This document shows positions 57,163 to 64,000 of a stretch of DNA of 64,000 nucleotides, piece by piece. The DNA lies in the NCBI RefSeq assembly GCF_014635545.1, contig NZ_BMDA01000001.1, forward strand, positions 1 through 64,000, written 5' to 3'. The notes below the pieces were generated by a model. That model was not told the origin of the DNA. It did not search any database and saw only the letters and a program-made list of their open reading frames with translations. Each line of letters starts with the position of its first letter. Position 1 is the stretch's first letter. The translations under genes were made by a program, and so were the position numbers. The stretch comes from Acinetobacter courvalinii. GTDB taxonomy: Bacteria > Pseudomonadota > Gammaproteobacteria > Pseudomonadales > Moraxellaceae.

Positions 57163-59160
57163 ATGACCACACGTTTCGTGTCTCCGACCTTAAATACAGT
57201 TTTAGGTCTTGTGTTTGGCGTGGTTGCTAGCACCACTACGTTTGCTGCAAAACCAAAAATCGATGCAACCACCTTAACCGTCATTGGCTATCATGAAATC
57301 ACAGACAGGAAAGATGCGCTGATTCCTAGCTATTCGGTGACGGCACAACAGTTCAGTGAACATATCGACTGGCTCAAGAAGAATGGCTATCACTTTATCA
57401 ATGTTGATCAGTTGATCAAGGCACATCAGGGCAAGTATCGACTGCCGGCAAAACCGGTGTTGTTGACGGTGGATGATGGTTATCAATCTTTTTACCAAAA
57501 TGCCTATCCGATTATTCGTGCCAAAAAAATTCCGGTGGTGCTGGCAGTGGTAGGGTCATGGTTAGAACCTAAGGCGGGCCAGAAGGTTGACTTTGGCGGT
57601 GAGGAAATTGCACGCAATAAAATCTTGAGCTGGGAAGAGTTGAAAGACATGCAAAATAGTGGTCTGGTGGAAATTGCCAGCCATAGTTACCATTTGCATC
57701 AAGGCATTAATGCCAATCCTCAAGGCAATCTGGAGCCTGCCGCGATTGCGCGCATTTATGACCCAAAAAGCAAAAGCTATGAAAGTGATGCAACTTATCA
57801 GGCACGTGTCTTTGGTGACCTGAAAAAGAATAATGAGCTATTAAAAGCCCATGGTCTCCGTTCACCGCGTGTCATGGTCTGGCCGTATGGGCGCTATAAC
57901 ATGCAACTGGTACAAGCCGCGAAGCAGCTCGGTATGCCGATTACCATCACGCTGGACGATGGGGCAGATCATGCCAAGCAATCCTTACAGAATATGAGTC
58001 GTATCCTGATTCAGGGCAGTATGTCGACCAGTGCACTGGCGCAGGAAATTAAAAACCGTGAACTGAACCTGAACGACAATAATCGTCCGCAAAAAATCAT
58101 GCATGTGGATCTGGACTATATTTATGATCCGGATGAGAAGCAGCAAGAACGTAATCTCGATCATTTGATTGACCGTATTAATGGCATGGGCGTCAATACC
58201 GTTTATTTACAAGCCTTCTCTGACCCGGACGCCAACGGCTCAGCGGATATGGTGTATTTCCCGAACCGTCATATTCCAATGCGTGCAGACTTGTTTAACC
58301 GTGTGGCTTGGCAAATCCAGACCCGTACCCCTGTACAGCGTCTCTATGCATGGATGCCATTATTGGCTTGGGAACTGCCTAAAACCGATCCGGTATCCAA
58401 AGATCTGGTGGAAACGCAGCAGGCAAAAGAAGGTGACCATTTAAATATGGGCTATATCCGTCTCAGCCCATTCTCGCCAGAAGCGCGTCAAACCATTAAG
58501 GAAATTTATCAGGATCTGGCAAAATCGACGCCGTTTGATGGCCTGTTGTTTCATGACGATGTGACCTTGTCGGACTACGAAGATGCGAGCCCAGAGGCTT
58601 TGGCTGCTTATGCTAAGCAAGGTCTGCCGACCGACTTGGCAAAGATTCGTGATAATGACGCTGATTTGCAAAAATGGACGGCCTATAAGACACGCTATTT
58701 AGATGATTTCGCAATGGAACTGGCAGGAGAGGTGCGTCAATATCAACCTTTCTTAGTGACTGCGCGTAATTTATATGCACAGGTGGCGTTAAATCCTTAT
58801 GCAGAAAACTGGTATGCCCAGTCGTTGGAGCAATCACTGAATCGTTATGACTTTACCGCGATTATGGCCATGCCTTATATGGAGCAATCTGAGAATCCGG
58901 AAAAGTTCTACAGTGATATTTTAAATCGTGTGAAAAAATATCCAAATGGTGTGAAAAAGACCGTAATGGAGCTACAGGCCATTAACTGGCGCAATAATGA
59001 AAAAGTGCCTTCCGAAGAAATGTCAGCGACCATTAAGTCTCTATATGAGCAGGGCGCGATGCATATTGCCTATTATCCTGACGATCCGATCAAAGGGCAT
59101 CCAGATGTAGAAACAATGCATAAGGCTTTTAGTCTAAAATCATCTCAATTAGTACCATAG
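57163..59160 (+). CDS. pgaB: Poly-beta-1,6-N-acetylglucosamine N-deacetylase PgaB
   Basis: 665 residues. The N-terminal NodB-type deacetylase (~40-310) has LLTVDDGYQSF (Asp pair) and EIASHSYHLH (metal His-x-x-x-His type). The C-terminal glycoside-hydrolase-like domain (~320-650) shows KIMHVDLDYIYDPDEKQQER, GVNTVYLQAF and FDGLLFHDDVTLSDYEDASP. It partly deacetylates PNAG in the periplasm so that it can be exported. The N-terminal signal ends near TTFAA and has no lipobox Cys, unlike the lipoprotein PgaB of E. coli. First gene of pgaBCD here; pgaA is absent from the position normally before it. Confidence 0.96.
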   Translation: MTTRFVSPTLNTVLGLVFGVVASTTTFAAKPKIDATTLTVIGYHEITDRKDALIPSYSVTAQQFSEHIDWLKKNGYHFINVDQLIKAHQGKYRLPAKPVLLTVDDGYQSFYQNAYPIIRAKKIPVVLAVVGSWLEPKAGQKVDFGGEEIARNKILSWEELKDMQNSGLVEIASHSYHLHQGINANPQGNLEPAAIARIYDPKSKSYESDATYQARVFGDLKKNNELLKAHGLRSPRVMVWPYGRYNMQLVQAAKQLGMPITITLDDGADHAKQSLQNMSRILIQGSMSTSALAQEIKNRELNLNDNNRPQKIMHVDLDYIYDPDEKQQERNLDHLIDRINGMGVNTVYLQAFSDPDANGSADMVYFPNRHIPMRADLFNRVAWQIQTRTPVQRLYAWMPLLAWELPKTDPVSKDLVETQQAKEGDHLNMGYIRLSPFSPEARQTIKEIYQDLAKSTPFDGLLFHDDVTLSDYEDASPEALAAYAKQGLPTDLAKIRDNDADLQKWTAYKTRYLDDFAMELAGEVRQYQPFLVTARNLYAQVALNPYAENWYAQSLEQSLNRYDFTAIMAMPYMEQSENPEKFYSDILNRVKKYPNGVKKTVMELQAINWRNNEKVPSEEMSATIKSLYEQGAMHIAYYPDDPIKGHPDVETMHKAFSLKSSQLVP

Positions 59161-59173
59161 TCGAGTAATGTAG

Positions 59174-60430
59174 ATGAGTTGGCTTGCTTTATTGTGGTCT
59201 TATGCCATTAAGTTTGTTTTTTACTATCCCTTGTTCATGTCGTATTTGTGGATGGTCGGGGCAATTATTTTCTACTGGAAAGAGCGTCAGGATCCGCCTT
59301 ATCAGCAACCTGCTGCTTTAGCTGAGTATCCAAAAGTTGCGGTTTTGGTTCCCTGCTTTAATGAAGGGGACAATGCTGAAGAAACCATTAGCCATGCACT
59401 GAAACTGGACTATCCCAATTTTGAAGTGATTGCGATTAATGACGGCAGTTCTGACAATACCGGTGAAGTACTGGATCGCTTGGCGACCCAGTACGACAAA
59501 TTGCGCGTGGTCCATTTAGCGCAAAATCAGGGTAAGGCCATGGGGCTGCAAGCAGGCAGTCTGATGACCGATGCAGAATTCCTGATCGGGATTGATGGCG
59601 ATGCATTGCTCGATCCCCATGCTGCTAAATGGATGATACGACACTTTCTGGAAGATCCAACGGTTGCAGCGGTAACAGGTAATCCACGAATCCGTACCCG
59701 TTCGACCTTGCTTGGACGGATTCAGGTGGGCGAGTTTTCTTCAATTGTCGGCATGATCAAGCGTGCCCAGCGTACTTTTGGCCGTTTATTTACCGTATCT
59801 GGGGTGATTACCGCCTTTCGTAAAAGTGCGGTGCATCAGGTGGGCTACTGGTCACCGAACATGCTGACCGAAGATATTGATATTACCTGGAAACTGCAAC
59901 GTGCCGGTTGGGATGTGCGTTTTGAGCCGAATGCGCTGGTGTGGATTTTAATGCCTGAAACCTTAAACGGGTTGTGGAAGCAGCGCTTGCGTTGGGCGAT
60001 GGGCGGGGCACAGGTGCTGGTCAAGAATATTGATGTCTTCCTGAAACCAAAATTAAATTTTTTATGGCCGTTGATGTTTGAGCTGTGTTTGACACTCGTT
60101 TGGTCATATTTGATGCTTATTATGGCGGTGATCTGGTTATTGCATTTCGTGCTTGCGATACCGGCACTGGCAGTGGTCAGCTCTCCATTTTTACCATATG
60201 GCAGTGGAATTTTATTGGGGGCCACCTGTCTAATTCAGTTTGCTTTAAGCAAATGGATGGATAGTCGTTATGAGCCAAACTTAGGGAAAAATTATTATTG
60301 GATGATTTGGTACCCGTTTGTGTTTTGGTTAATCACGATTACTGCTACAATCGTCGCCTTTCCAAAGGTCCTGTTGCGTAATGATGAAAAGCGTGCCCGT
60401 TGGATTAGCCCAGATCGTGGAATTCGTTGA
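59174..60430 (+). CDS. pgaC: Poly-N-acetylglucosamine synthase PgaC (GT2)
   Basis: 418 residues. Membrane helices at the N-terminus (LWSYAIKFVFYYPLFMSYLW) and several at the C-terminus surround a GT2 catalytic domain: VAVLVPCFNEGDNAEETI, IAINDGSSDNTGEV, IGIDGDALL (DxD-like), TEDIDITWKLQRAGW and QRLRWAMGGAQV (QxxRW). It polymerises UDP-GlcNAc into PNAG across the inner membrane. It starts 13 bp after pgaB. Confidence 0.97.
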   Translation: MSWLALLWSYAIKFVFYYPLFMSYLWMVGAIIFYWKERQDPPYQQPAALAEYPKVAVLVPCFNEGDNAEETISHALKLDYPNFEVIAINDGSSDNTGEVLDRLATQYDKLRVVHLAQNQGKAMGLQAGSLMTDAEFLIGIDGDALLDPHAAKWMIRHFLEDPTVAAVTGNPRIRTRSTLLGRIQVGEFSSIVGMIKRAQRTFGRLFTVSGVITAFRKSAVHQVGYWSPNMLTEDIDITWKLQRAGWDVRFEPNALVWILMPETLNGLWKQRLRWAMGGAQVLVKNIDVFLKPKLNFLWPLMFELCLTLVWSYLMLIMAVIWLLHFVLAIPALAVVSSPFLPYGSGILLGATCLIQFALSKWMDSRYEPNLGKNYYWMIWYPFVFWLITITATIVAFPKVLLRNDEKRARWISPDRGIR

Positions 60431-60463
60431 ATCGCAAAGATTCATTTTGCTGAGTAATAAGCA

Positions 60464-60880
60464 ATGAAAGCAGACAGTTTGATTATTGATATACGTCGCC
60501 AGCTCCCATGGCATAAACGTTATTTTTCGACCACCACCACCGCAATGATGTGGGCAGTCTGGTTGTTATTATGGCGTCCCTTTATTTTGGTCTGGGTCTT
60601 GATTGAATTACAAAAGGCCCATATTGCCCAGCGTTTGATGTCGGCATTGAGTGACGGCATTGAGCATGGTGTCACGGCCCTGTTTATGTGTGCAGTTGCC
60701 TTATTGCTTTGGGGACTGTTACCGGCCAAACGTGTACATCAAAAACATGTAGTGGAAAAGACACTGCCTGATTATGCACGTTATTTTGAGCTACCTGAGC
60801 AAGAAATTCAGGCAGGGCGTCAGCAGAAGGTCAGTATCGTACATCATGATGAGAATGGTAAAATTATTCGGGTGGAATAA
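60464..60880 (+). CDS. pgaD: PNAG synthase auxiliary subunit PgaD
   Basis: 138 residues, two membrane helices (TTTAMMWAVWLLLWRPFILV; GVTALFMCAVALLLWGLLP) and a short cytoplasmic tail. PgaD binds PgaC and is needed for polymerisation, with c-di-GMP-dependent complex formation known in E. coli. Position directly after pgaC supports the call more than the sequence, which is divergent across genera. Confidence 0.9.
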   Translation: MKADSLIIDIRRQLPWHKRYFSTTTTAMMWAVWLLLWRPFILVWVLIELQKAHIAQRLMSALSDGIEHGVTALFMCAVALLLWGLLPAKRVHQKHVVEKTLPDYARYFELPEQEIQAGRQQKVSIVHHDENGKIIRVE

Positions 60881-60898
60881 TCTTTACGGTTTTAGAGT

Positions 60899-60932
60899 GA
60901 ATGCCTGAGTCTTTTCTCGGGCATTTTTATTT
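60899..60932 (+). terminator. Terminator after pgaD
   Basis: GAATGCC(T)GAG / CTC(G)GGCATTTTTATTT, a slightly imperfect stem. Confidence 0.75.
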
Positions 60933-60953
60933 TATCTTCCTAAATTTCAGGCA

Positions 60954-60984
60954 TAAAAAAACCAGCTTACGCTGGATCTTTATT
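60954..60984 (-). terminator. Terminator of tRNA-Leu copy 1
   Basis: Minus strand CCAGC-GTAA-GCTGG followed by TTTTTTT. Confidence 0.8.
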
Positions 60985-61010
60985 TGCACCATCTTTCATT
61001 CGCTGAAAAA

Positions 61011-61096
61011 TGGTGCCCGAGGCCAGACTCGAACTGGCACGCTTTGTGGGCGGGGGATTTTAAATCCCCTGTGTCTACCGATTTCACCACTCGGGC
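61011..61096 (-). tRNA. tRNA-Leu(TAA), copy 1
   Basis: 86 nt with CCA. Acceptor GCCCGAG/CTCGGGC, anticodon stem-loop GGGGA-TTTAAAA-TCCCC (anticodon TAA), class II variable arm, T-loop TTCGAGT. Identical to copy 2 at 63228. Confidence 0.97.
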
Positions 61097-61199
61097 ATGT
61101 GCGCAATAATAGAGGACACTTTAAAACTTGGCAAGAGTAAAACTCACTATTTGCTTTTTTTTCAAGCGATTCAGAAGTTTGTCTGATGAAAATTAAGCA

Positions 61200-61228
61200 G
61201 TGTCATATAACTTTCATGATTCTTTCAT
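61200..61228 (+). promoter_or_regulatory. Pho box upstream of phoD
   Basis: TGTCAT (61201-61206), TTTCAT (61212-61217) and TTTCAT (61223-61228) are spaced exactly 11 bp, the PhoB direct-repeat layout; the first pair reads GTGTCATATAACTTTCAT against consensus CTGTCATAWAWCTGTCAY. It ends 82 bp before the phoD start. Phosphate-starvation control is inferred. Confidence 0.8.
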
Positions 61229-61309
61229 CAAACTGAGATTAAAGCTTCATGTTGGCGAATTAACTTTACTCATTTATTTAAACCAATAAAAGTAAAGGTA
61301 GCTATCCAA

Positions 61310-63103
61310 ATGACAGCAAAAATTTCACGGCGGGAACTCATTCAAAAAAGTCTATTCGGTTTCGGGGCGTTGTCTTTAACTGCGGGGTTGACGGGCTGTA
61401 ACGACAGCTCAGATCAAGAGACAGCAACATTGCAAGTGAATTTTGAACATGGGGTTGCCAGTGGTGATCCATTGCAGGATCGCGTGATCTTGTGGACACG
61501 CTTGACGCCAAGTGAGAGTAGTGCGCGTCTGCAAGTGACCTGGGAAATCGCTTTAGATCAGCAATTCAAGCAAATCATTAAAACCGATAAAGTCATAACA
61601 ACGGCAGCCTATGATTTTACCGTAAAGGTCGATGCCACAGGTTTAAAAGCAGATCAAAGCTATTTCTACCGTTTTATCTTCGGCGATAAGATTTCTCCTA
61701 TCGGTCAAACCAAGACCTTGCCCAGCAGTGCGACAAAAGTCAGTTTTGCGGTATGTTCATGTTCTTATTATCCGGTGGGCTATTTCTATGTATATCGTGA
61801 AATGGCCAAACAAAATGTCGATGTGGTGATTCATCTGGGCGATTATATTTATGAATATGGTGCAGATGGTTATGCAAAAGATGAAGCTGTTCGTAAACTT
61901 GAAGCAGATAATAATACGGAAATTATCAAATTAAATGATTATCGCAAGCGTTATGCGCTGTATCGTAAAGATAAAGACTTGCAGGCATTACATCAACGTC
62001 ATCCGTTTATTGTCGTCTGGGATGATCATGAGTTAGCCAATGACGCATGGCGAGAAGGGGCGGAAAATCATACTGAAGAAACTCCACAAGCAAAGAATGA
62101 AGGTAAGTTTTTAGAAAGAAAGTTGGCGGCTTTACAGGCTTATTTTGAATGGATGCCGATTCGTCCAGTGGATGAGCAACATACCAAGATTTATCGCCAG
62201 TTTGACTTTGGCGGGCTGGTGAATTTGATGATGCTGGATACCCGTATTATTGCGCGTGATCAACAACTGGATTATGCCGACTATATGACAGCAAATGGTT
62301 TGGATATTGCCAGATTCCGGGCAGATTTAACCAGTCCGGCGCGAACCTTAATCGGTGAAACCCAACGCGAATGGTTATTGGGAAATCCACAGCAGGGTGT
62401 CACAGGCGTTTTGCCAAGCTCTACCGCGACGTGGAATGTGCTGGGCCAGCAAATTCTCATGACCAAGATGCTGGTGCCTGCTGAGTTATTATTTGCATTG
62501 GCAGAAATTACTTCAGGAAAGCCAAGTACGGGCACCTTAGAAAAGATGAATGCGCAGATTGCCGAGCTGATGACCCTGAAAATCCGTTTACAGAATGGTG
62601 ATCCGACGTTAACCGCACAAGAAAAAGCACGTGTTCTGACGGTAGCACCGTATAATCTGGATGCATGGGACGGTTATTTTGCCGAGCGTGAGATTGTGTA
62701 TGCTGTTTTGGCACAACTCAAGAAAAAAGTTGTGGTGCTGGCAGGGGATACCCATAATGCATGGGCCTCAAATTTATACAGTAAAGATGGGGCATTTGTT
62801 GGGGTAGAGTTAGCCACCAGTTCAGTGTCTTCACCAGGGCTGGAAAAGTACCTGAATATTCCTTTGGCCCAGTTGCAGCAATTTGAATTTGCCTTTACCA
62901 CCTTGATTGATGAGTTGAATTACTGCAACTTAAATCAAAGAGGTTATTTAATGGTTCAATTTGATACAGCGCAGGTTCAGTCACAGTGGATTTATCTGGA
63001 TTCGATCAAAAAGTCTGACTATGCGGTTGATCAGAGCCGTGGCTATCAGTTAACACTGGATAAAAACTTAGTCGCAGTCAGAACAGGGCAGCAAGTGGCT
63101 TAA
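61310..63103 (+). CDS. phoD: PhoD-type alkaline phosphatase/phosphodiesterase, Tat-exported lipoprotein
   Basis: 597 residues. The N-terminus has a twin-arginine motif SRREL and ends at lipobox LTGC, so it is predicted to be Tat-exported and lipid-anchored. PhoD_N Ig-like domain (FEHGVASGDPLQDRVILWTR) precedes the metallophosphatase: AVCSCSYYPVGYFY, VIHLGDYIYEYG, VVWDDHELANDAW and VVVLAGDTHNAW, the Fe/Ca ligand motifs. It releases phosphate from phosphoesters outside the cytoplasm. A Pho box precedes it. It is the only protein gene between two tRNA-Leu copies, suggesting acquisition. Confidence 0.96.
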   Translation: MTAKISRRELIQKSLFGFGALSLTAGLTGCNDSSDQETATLQVNFEHGVASGDPLQDRVILWTRLTPSESSARLQVTWEIALDQQFKQIIKTDKVITTAAYDFTVKVDATGLKADQSYFYRFIFGDKISPIGQTKTLPSSATKVSFAVCSCSYYPVGYFYVYREMAKQNVDVVIHLGDYIYEYGADGYAKDEAVRKLEADNNTEIIKLNDYRKRYALYRKDKDLQALHQRHPFIVVWDDHELANDAWREGAENHTEETPQAKNEGKFLERKLAALQAYFEWMPIRPVDEQHTKIYRQFDFGGLVNLMMLDTRIIARDQQLDYADYMTANGLDIARFRADLTSPARTLIGETQREWLLGNPQQGVTGVLPSSTATWNVLGQQILMTKMLVPAELLFALAEITSGKPSTGTLEKMNAQIAELMTLKIRLQNGDPTLTAQEKARVLTVAPYNLDAWDGYFAEREIVYAVLAQLKKKVVVLAGDTHNAWASNLYSKDGAFVGVELATSSVSSPGLEKYLNIPLAQLQQFEFAFTTLIDELNYCNLNQRGYLMVQFDTAQVQSQWIYLDSIKKSDYAVDQSRGYQLTLDKNLVAVRTGQQVA

Positions 63104-63120
63104 GTTTCAAGCGTGGTGGG

Positions 63121-63149
63121 AAGCCAAGTCAATGTACTTGGCTTTTTTA
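63121..63149 (+). terminator. Terminator of phoD
   Basis: AAGCCAAGT-CAATGT-ACTTGGCTTTTTTAT. Confidence 0.9.
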
Positions 63150-63171
63150 TGATATTCCAAATTTCAGGCAT

Positions 63172-63201
63172 AAAAAAACCAGCTTACGCTGGATTTTTAT
63201 T
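63172..63201 (-). terminator. Terminator of the tRNA-Cys/tRNA-Leu unit
   Basis: Same CCAGC-GTAA-GCTGG-TTTTTTT element as copy 1. Confidence 0.8.
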
Positions 63202-63227
63202 TGCACCATGTTTCATTAGCTGAAAAA

Positions 63228-63313
63228 TGGTGCCCGAGGCCAGACTCGAACTGGCACGCTTTGTGGGCGGGGGATTTTAAATCCCCTGTGTCTACCGATT
63301 TCACCACTCGGGC
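63228..63313 (-). tRNA. tRNA-Leu(TAA), copy 2
   Basis: Identical in sequence to copy 1. It lies 8 bp downstream of tRNA-Cys on the minus strand, so the two form one transcript; this is probably the ancestral copy. Confidence 0.97.
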
Positions 63314-63321
63314 TTTACCAA

Positions 63322-63395
63322 TGGAGGCGGAGGTCGGAATCGAACCGGCGTACACGGAGTTGCAGTCCGCTGCATGACCACTCTGCCACCCCGCC
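63322..63395 (-). tRNA. tRNA-Cys(GCA)
   Basis: 74 nt with CCA. Acceptor GGCGGGG with partner CCTCCGCC region at the 3' end (one variant pair), anticodon loop CTGCAAC (anticodon GCA), T-loop TTCGATTC. Confidence 0.95.
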
Positions 63396-63547
63396 ATCTC
63401 TTGGTGATGCACATATTAGCAATCTTTTAAAAAAAAACAATAGTGTTTATCGCGAATATGCACATAAAAACAACATCTAAAAGAATATTGCTCAAATTAT
63501 CATGTATTATTTACCCAATTCATTCATACCCACTTTGGAGATGTGCT

Positions 63548-64000
63548 GTGGCATTGGTTTTAGACGGTCGTGCATTAGCAAAACAGATTGAAACGGATTT
63601 GTTGGTACGTGTAGAAGCATTAAAAGCAAAATCGGGACGTACCCCAATCTTGGCCACCATTCTGGTTGGCGATGATGGTGCATCTGCAACTTATGTGCGT
63701 ATGAAGGGTAATGCCTGCCGCCGTGTCGGTATGGATTCGCTTAAGGTTGAGCTTCCAAAAGAAACCACAACTGAACAGCTTTTGGCTGAAATTGAAAAAT
63801 TAAATGCCAATCCTGATGTTCACGGGATCCTGTTGCAACATCCTGTGCCTGAACAAATTGATGAAAGAGCATGTTTTGATGCAATTTCACTGGCAAAAGA
63901 TGTGGATGGGGTGACTTGTTTAGGTTTTGGTCGTATGGCGATGGGCGAAGCCGCTTATGGTTCAGCGACTCCAGCGGGTATCATGACCATTTTGCAAGAA
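63548..64000 (+). CDS. folD: Methylenetetrahydrofolate dehydrogenase/cyclohydrolase FolD (3' end outside window)
   Basis: The first 151 codons are present, from a GTG start with GGAG eight bases upstream. Signatures: [34 protein letters not shown] (YVxxK with catalytic Lys nearby), [13 protein letters not shown] and [17 protein letters not shown]. It interconverts 5,10-methylene- and 10-formyl-tetrahydrofolate using NADP+. The NADP-binding half lies beyond the right edge. Confidence 0.97.
   Translation, partial: MALVLDGRALAKQIETDLLVRVEALKAKSGRTPILATILVGDDGASATYVRMKGNACRRVGMDSLKVELPKETTTEQLLAEIEKLNANPDVHGILLQHPVPEQIDERACFDAISLAKDVDGVTCLGFGRMAMGEAAYGSATPAGIMTILQE

Larger units (their letters stand above)
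60942..61096. repeat. 155-bp direct repeat, copy 1 (tRNA-Leu plus its terminator)
   Basis: Matches 63159-63313 at 152 of 155 positions, gap-free; the three differences lie between terminator and tRNA, while the tRNA part is identical. Homology stops at the 5' end of the tRNA. Confidence 0.95.
63159..63313. repeat. 155-bp direct repeat, copy 2
   Basis: Partner of 60942-61096; start-to-start distance 2,217 bp. Confidence 0.95.

Noticed and set aside
61011-63395. Genomic island or prophage integrated at the tRNA genes
   Set aside because: No integrase, excisionase or phage genes occur, and the repeat covers the full tRNA rather than only its 3' end.

Overview
The window reads as a chromosomal segment of an Acinetobacter species (Gammaproteobacteria, Moraxellaceae). 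The grounds are the moderate-to-low GC, an Acinetobacter-style giant Bap-type adhesin, the order carA-carB-greA close to yhbY / rlmE-ftsH-folP, an ArgP/LysG-type regulator beside a LysE-type exporter, and pgaBCD genes. I cannot name the species from sequence alone. There is no rRNA operon, CRISPR array, transposase, integrase or phage module in the window.

Layout. 1-8.1 kb: the C-terminal 2,690 or so residues of a giant type I secreted biofilm adhesin, with near-identical 582-bp tandem repeats running off the left edge. 8.2-12.3 kb: an uncharacterised two-gene cassette (an alpha/alpha-toroid protein plus a CapA-like protein), meeting a convergent zinc-protease-like lipoprotein. 12.4-15 kb: small housekeeping and stress genes (ATL protein, lipoprotein, universal stress protein, CatB-like acetyltransferase). 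15-25.6 kb: a core block of greA, carB, carA, a LEA-like coiled-coil protein, a DOMON-like protein, yhbY, rlmE, ftsH and folP. 25.7-35.3 kb: envelope and periplasmic proteins (SIMPL protein, vWA lipoprotein, CocE/NonD hydrolase), a DMT permease behind a structured leader RNA, pnuC, a glycerophosphodiesterase lipoprotein and an alkaline-phosphatase-fold transferase. 35.7-47 kb: an orphan RND pump, mgtE, a DUF4112 protein, htpX, two lytic transglycosylases, ttcA, an SCP2 protein and greB. 47.2-50.7 kb: tRNA-Ser, then a lysE / argP-like locus apparently split by an MFS gene. 50.8-57 kb: small envelope proteins, marC, a thioesterase, a COG0523 GTPase, yaeQ and an FKBP isomerase. 57.1-60.9 kb: pgaBCD for poly-N-acetylglucosamine, without pgaA next to it. 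61-64 kb: phoD with a Pho box, sitting between two copies of tRNA-Leu(TAA), then tRNA-Cys and the start of folD.

Functional themes. Several genes serve the surface and biofilm: the adhesin, the PNAG synthase and deacetylase, lytic transglycosylases and the CapA-like cassette. Others serve phosphate and lipid-head-group scavenging (phoD, glycerophosphodiesterase). The rest are mostly core metabolism or quality control (carAB, folP, folD, ftsH, htpX, greA, greB, ttcA).

The most unusual signals are non-coding or architectural: a multi-branched RNA with its own terminator in front of the DMT permease; a carAB leader with a three-codon ORF and mutually exclusive hairpins; a cluster of four DnaA-box-like sites beside an AT-rich tract; a 64-bp direct repeat bracketing the MFS gene; and a 155-bp tRNA-Leu duplication bracketing phoD. 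All similarity statements come from motif recognition; no database search was run.
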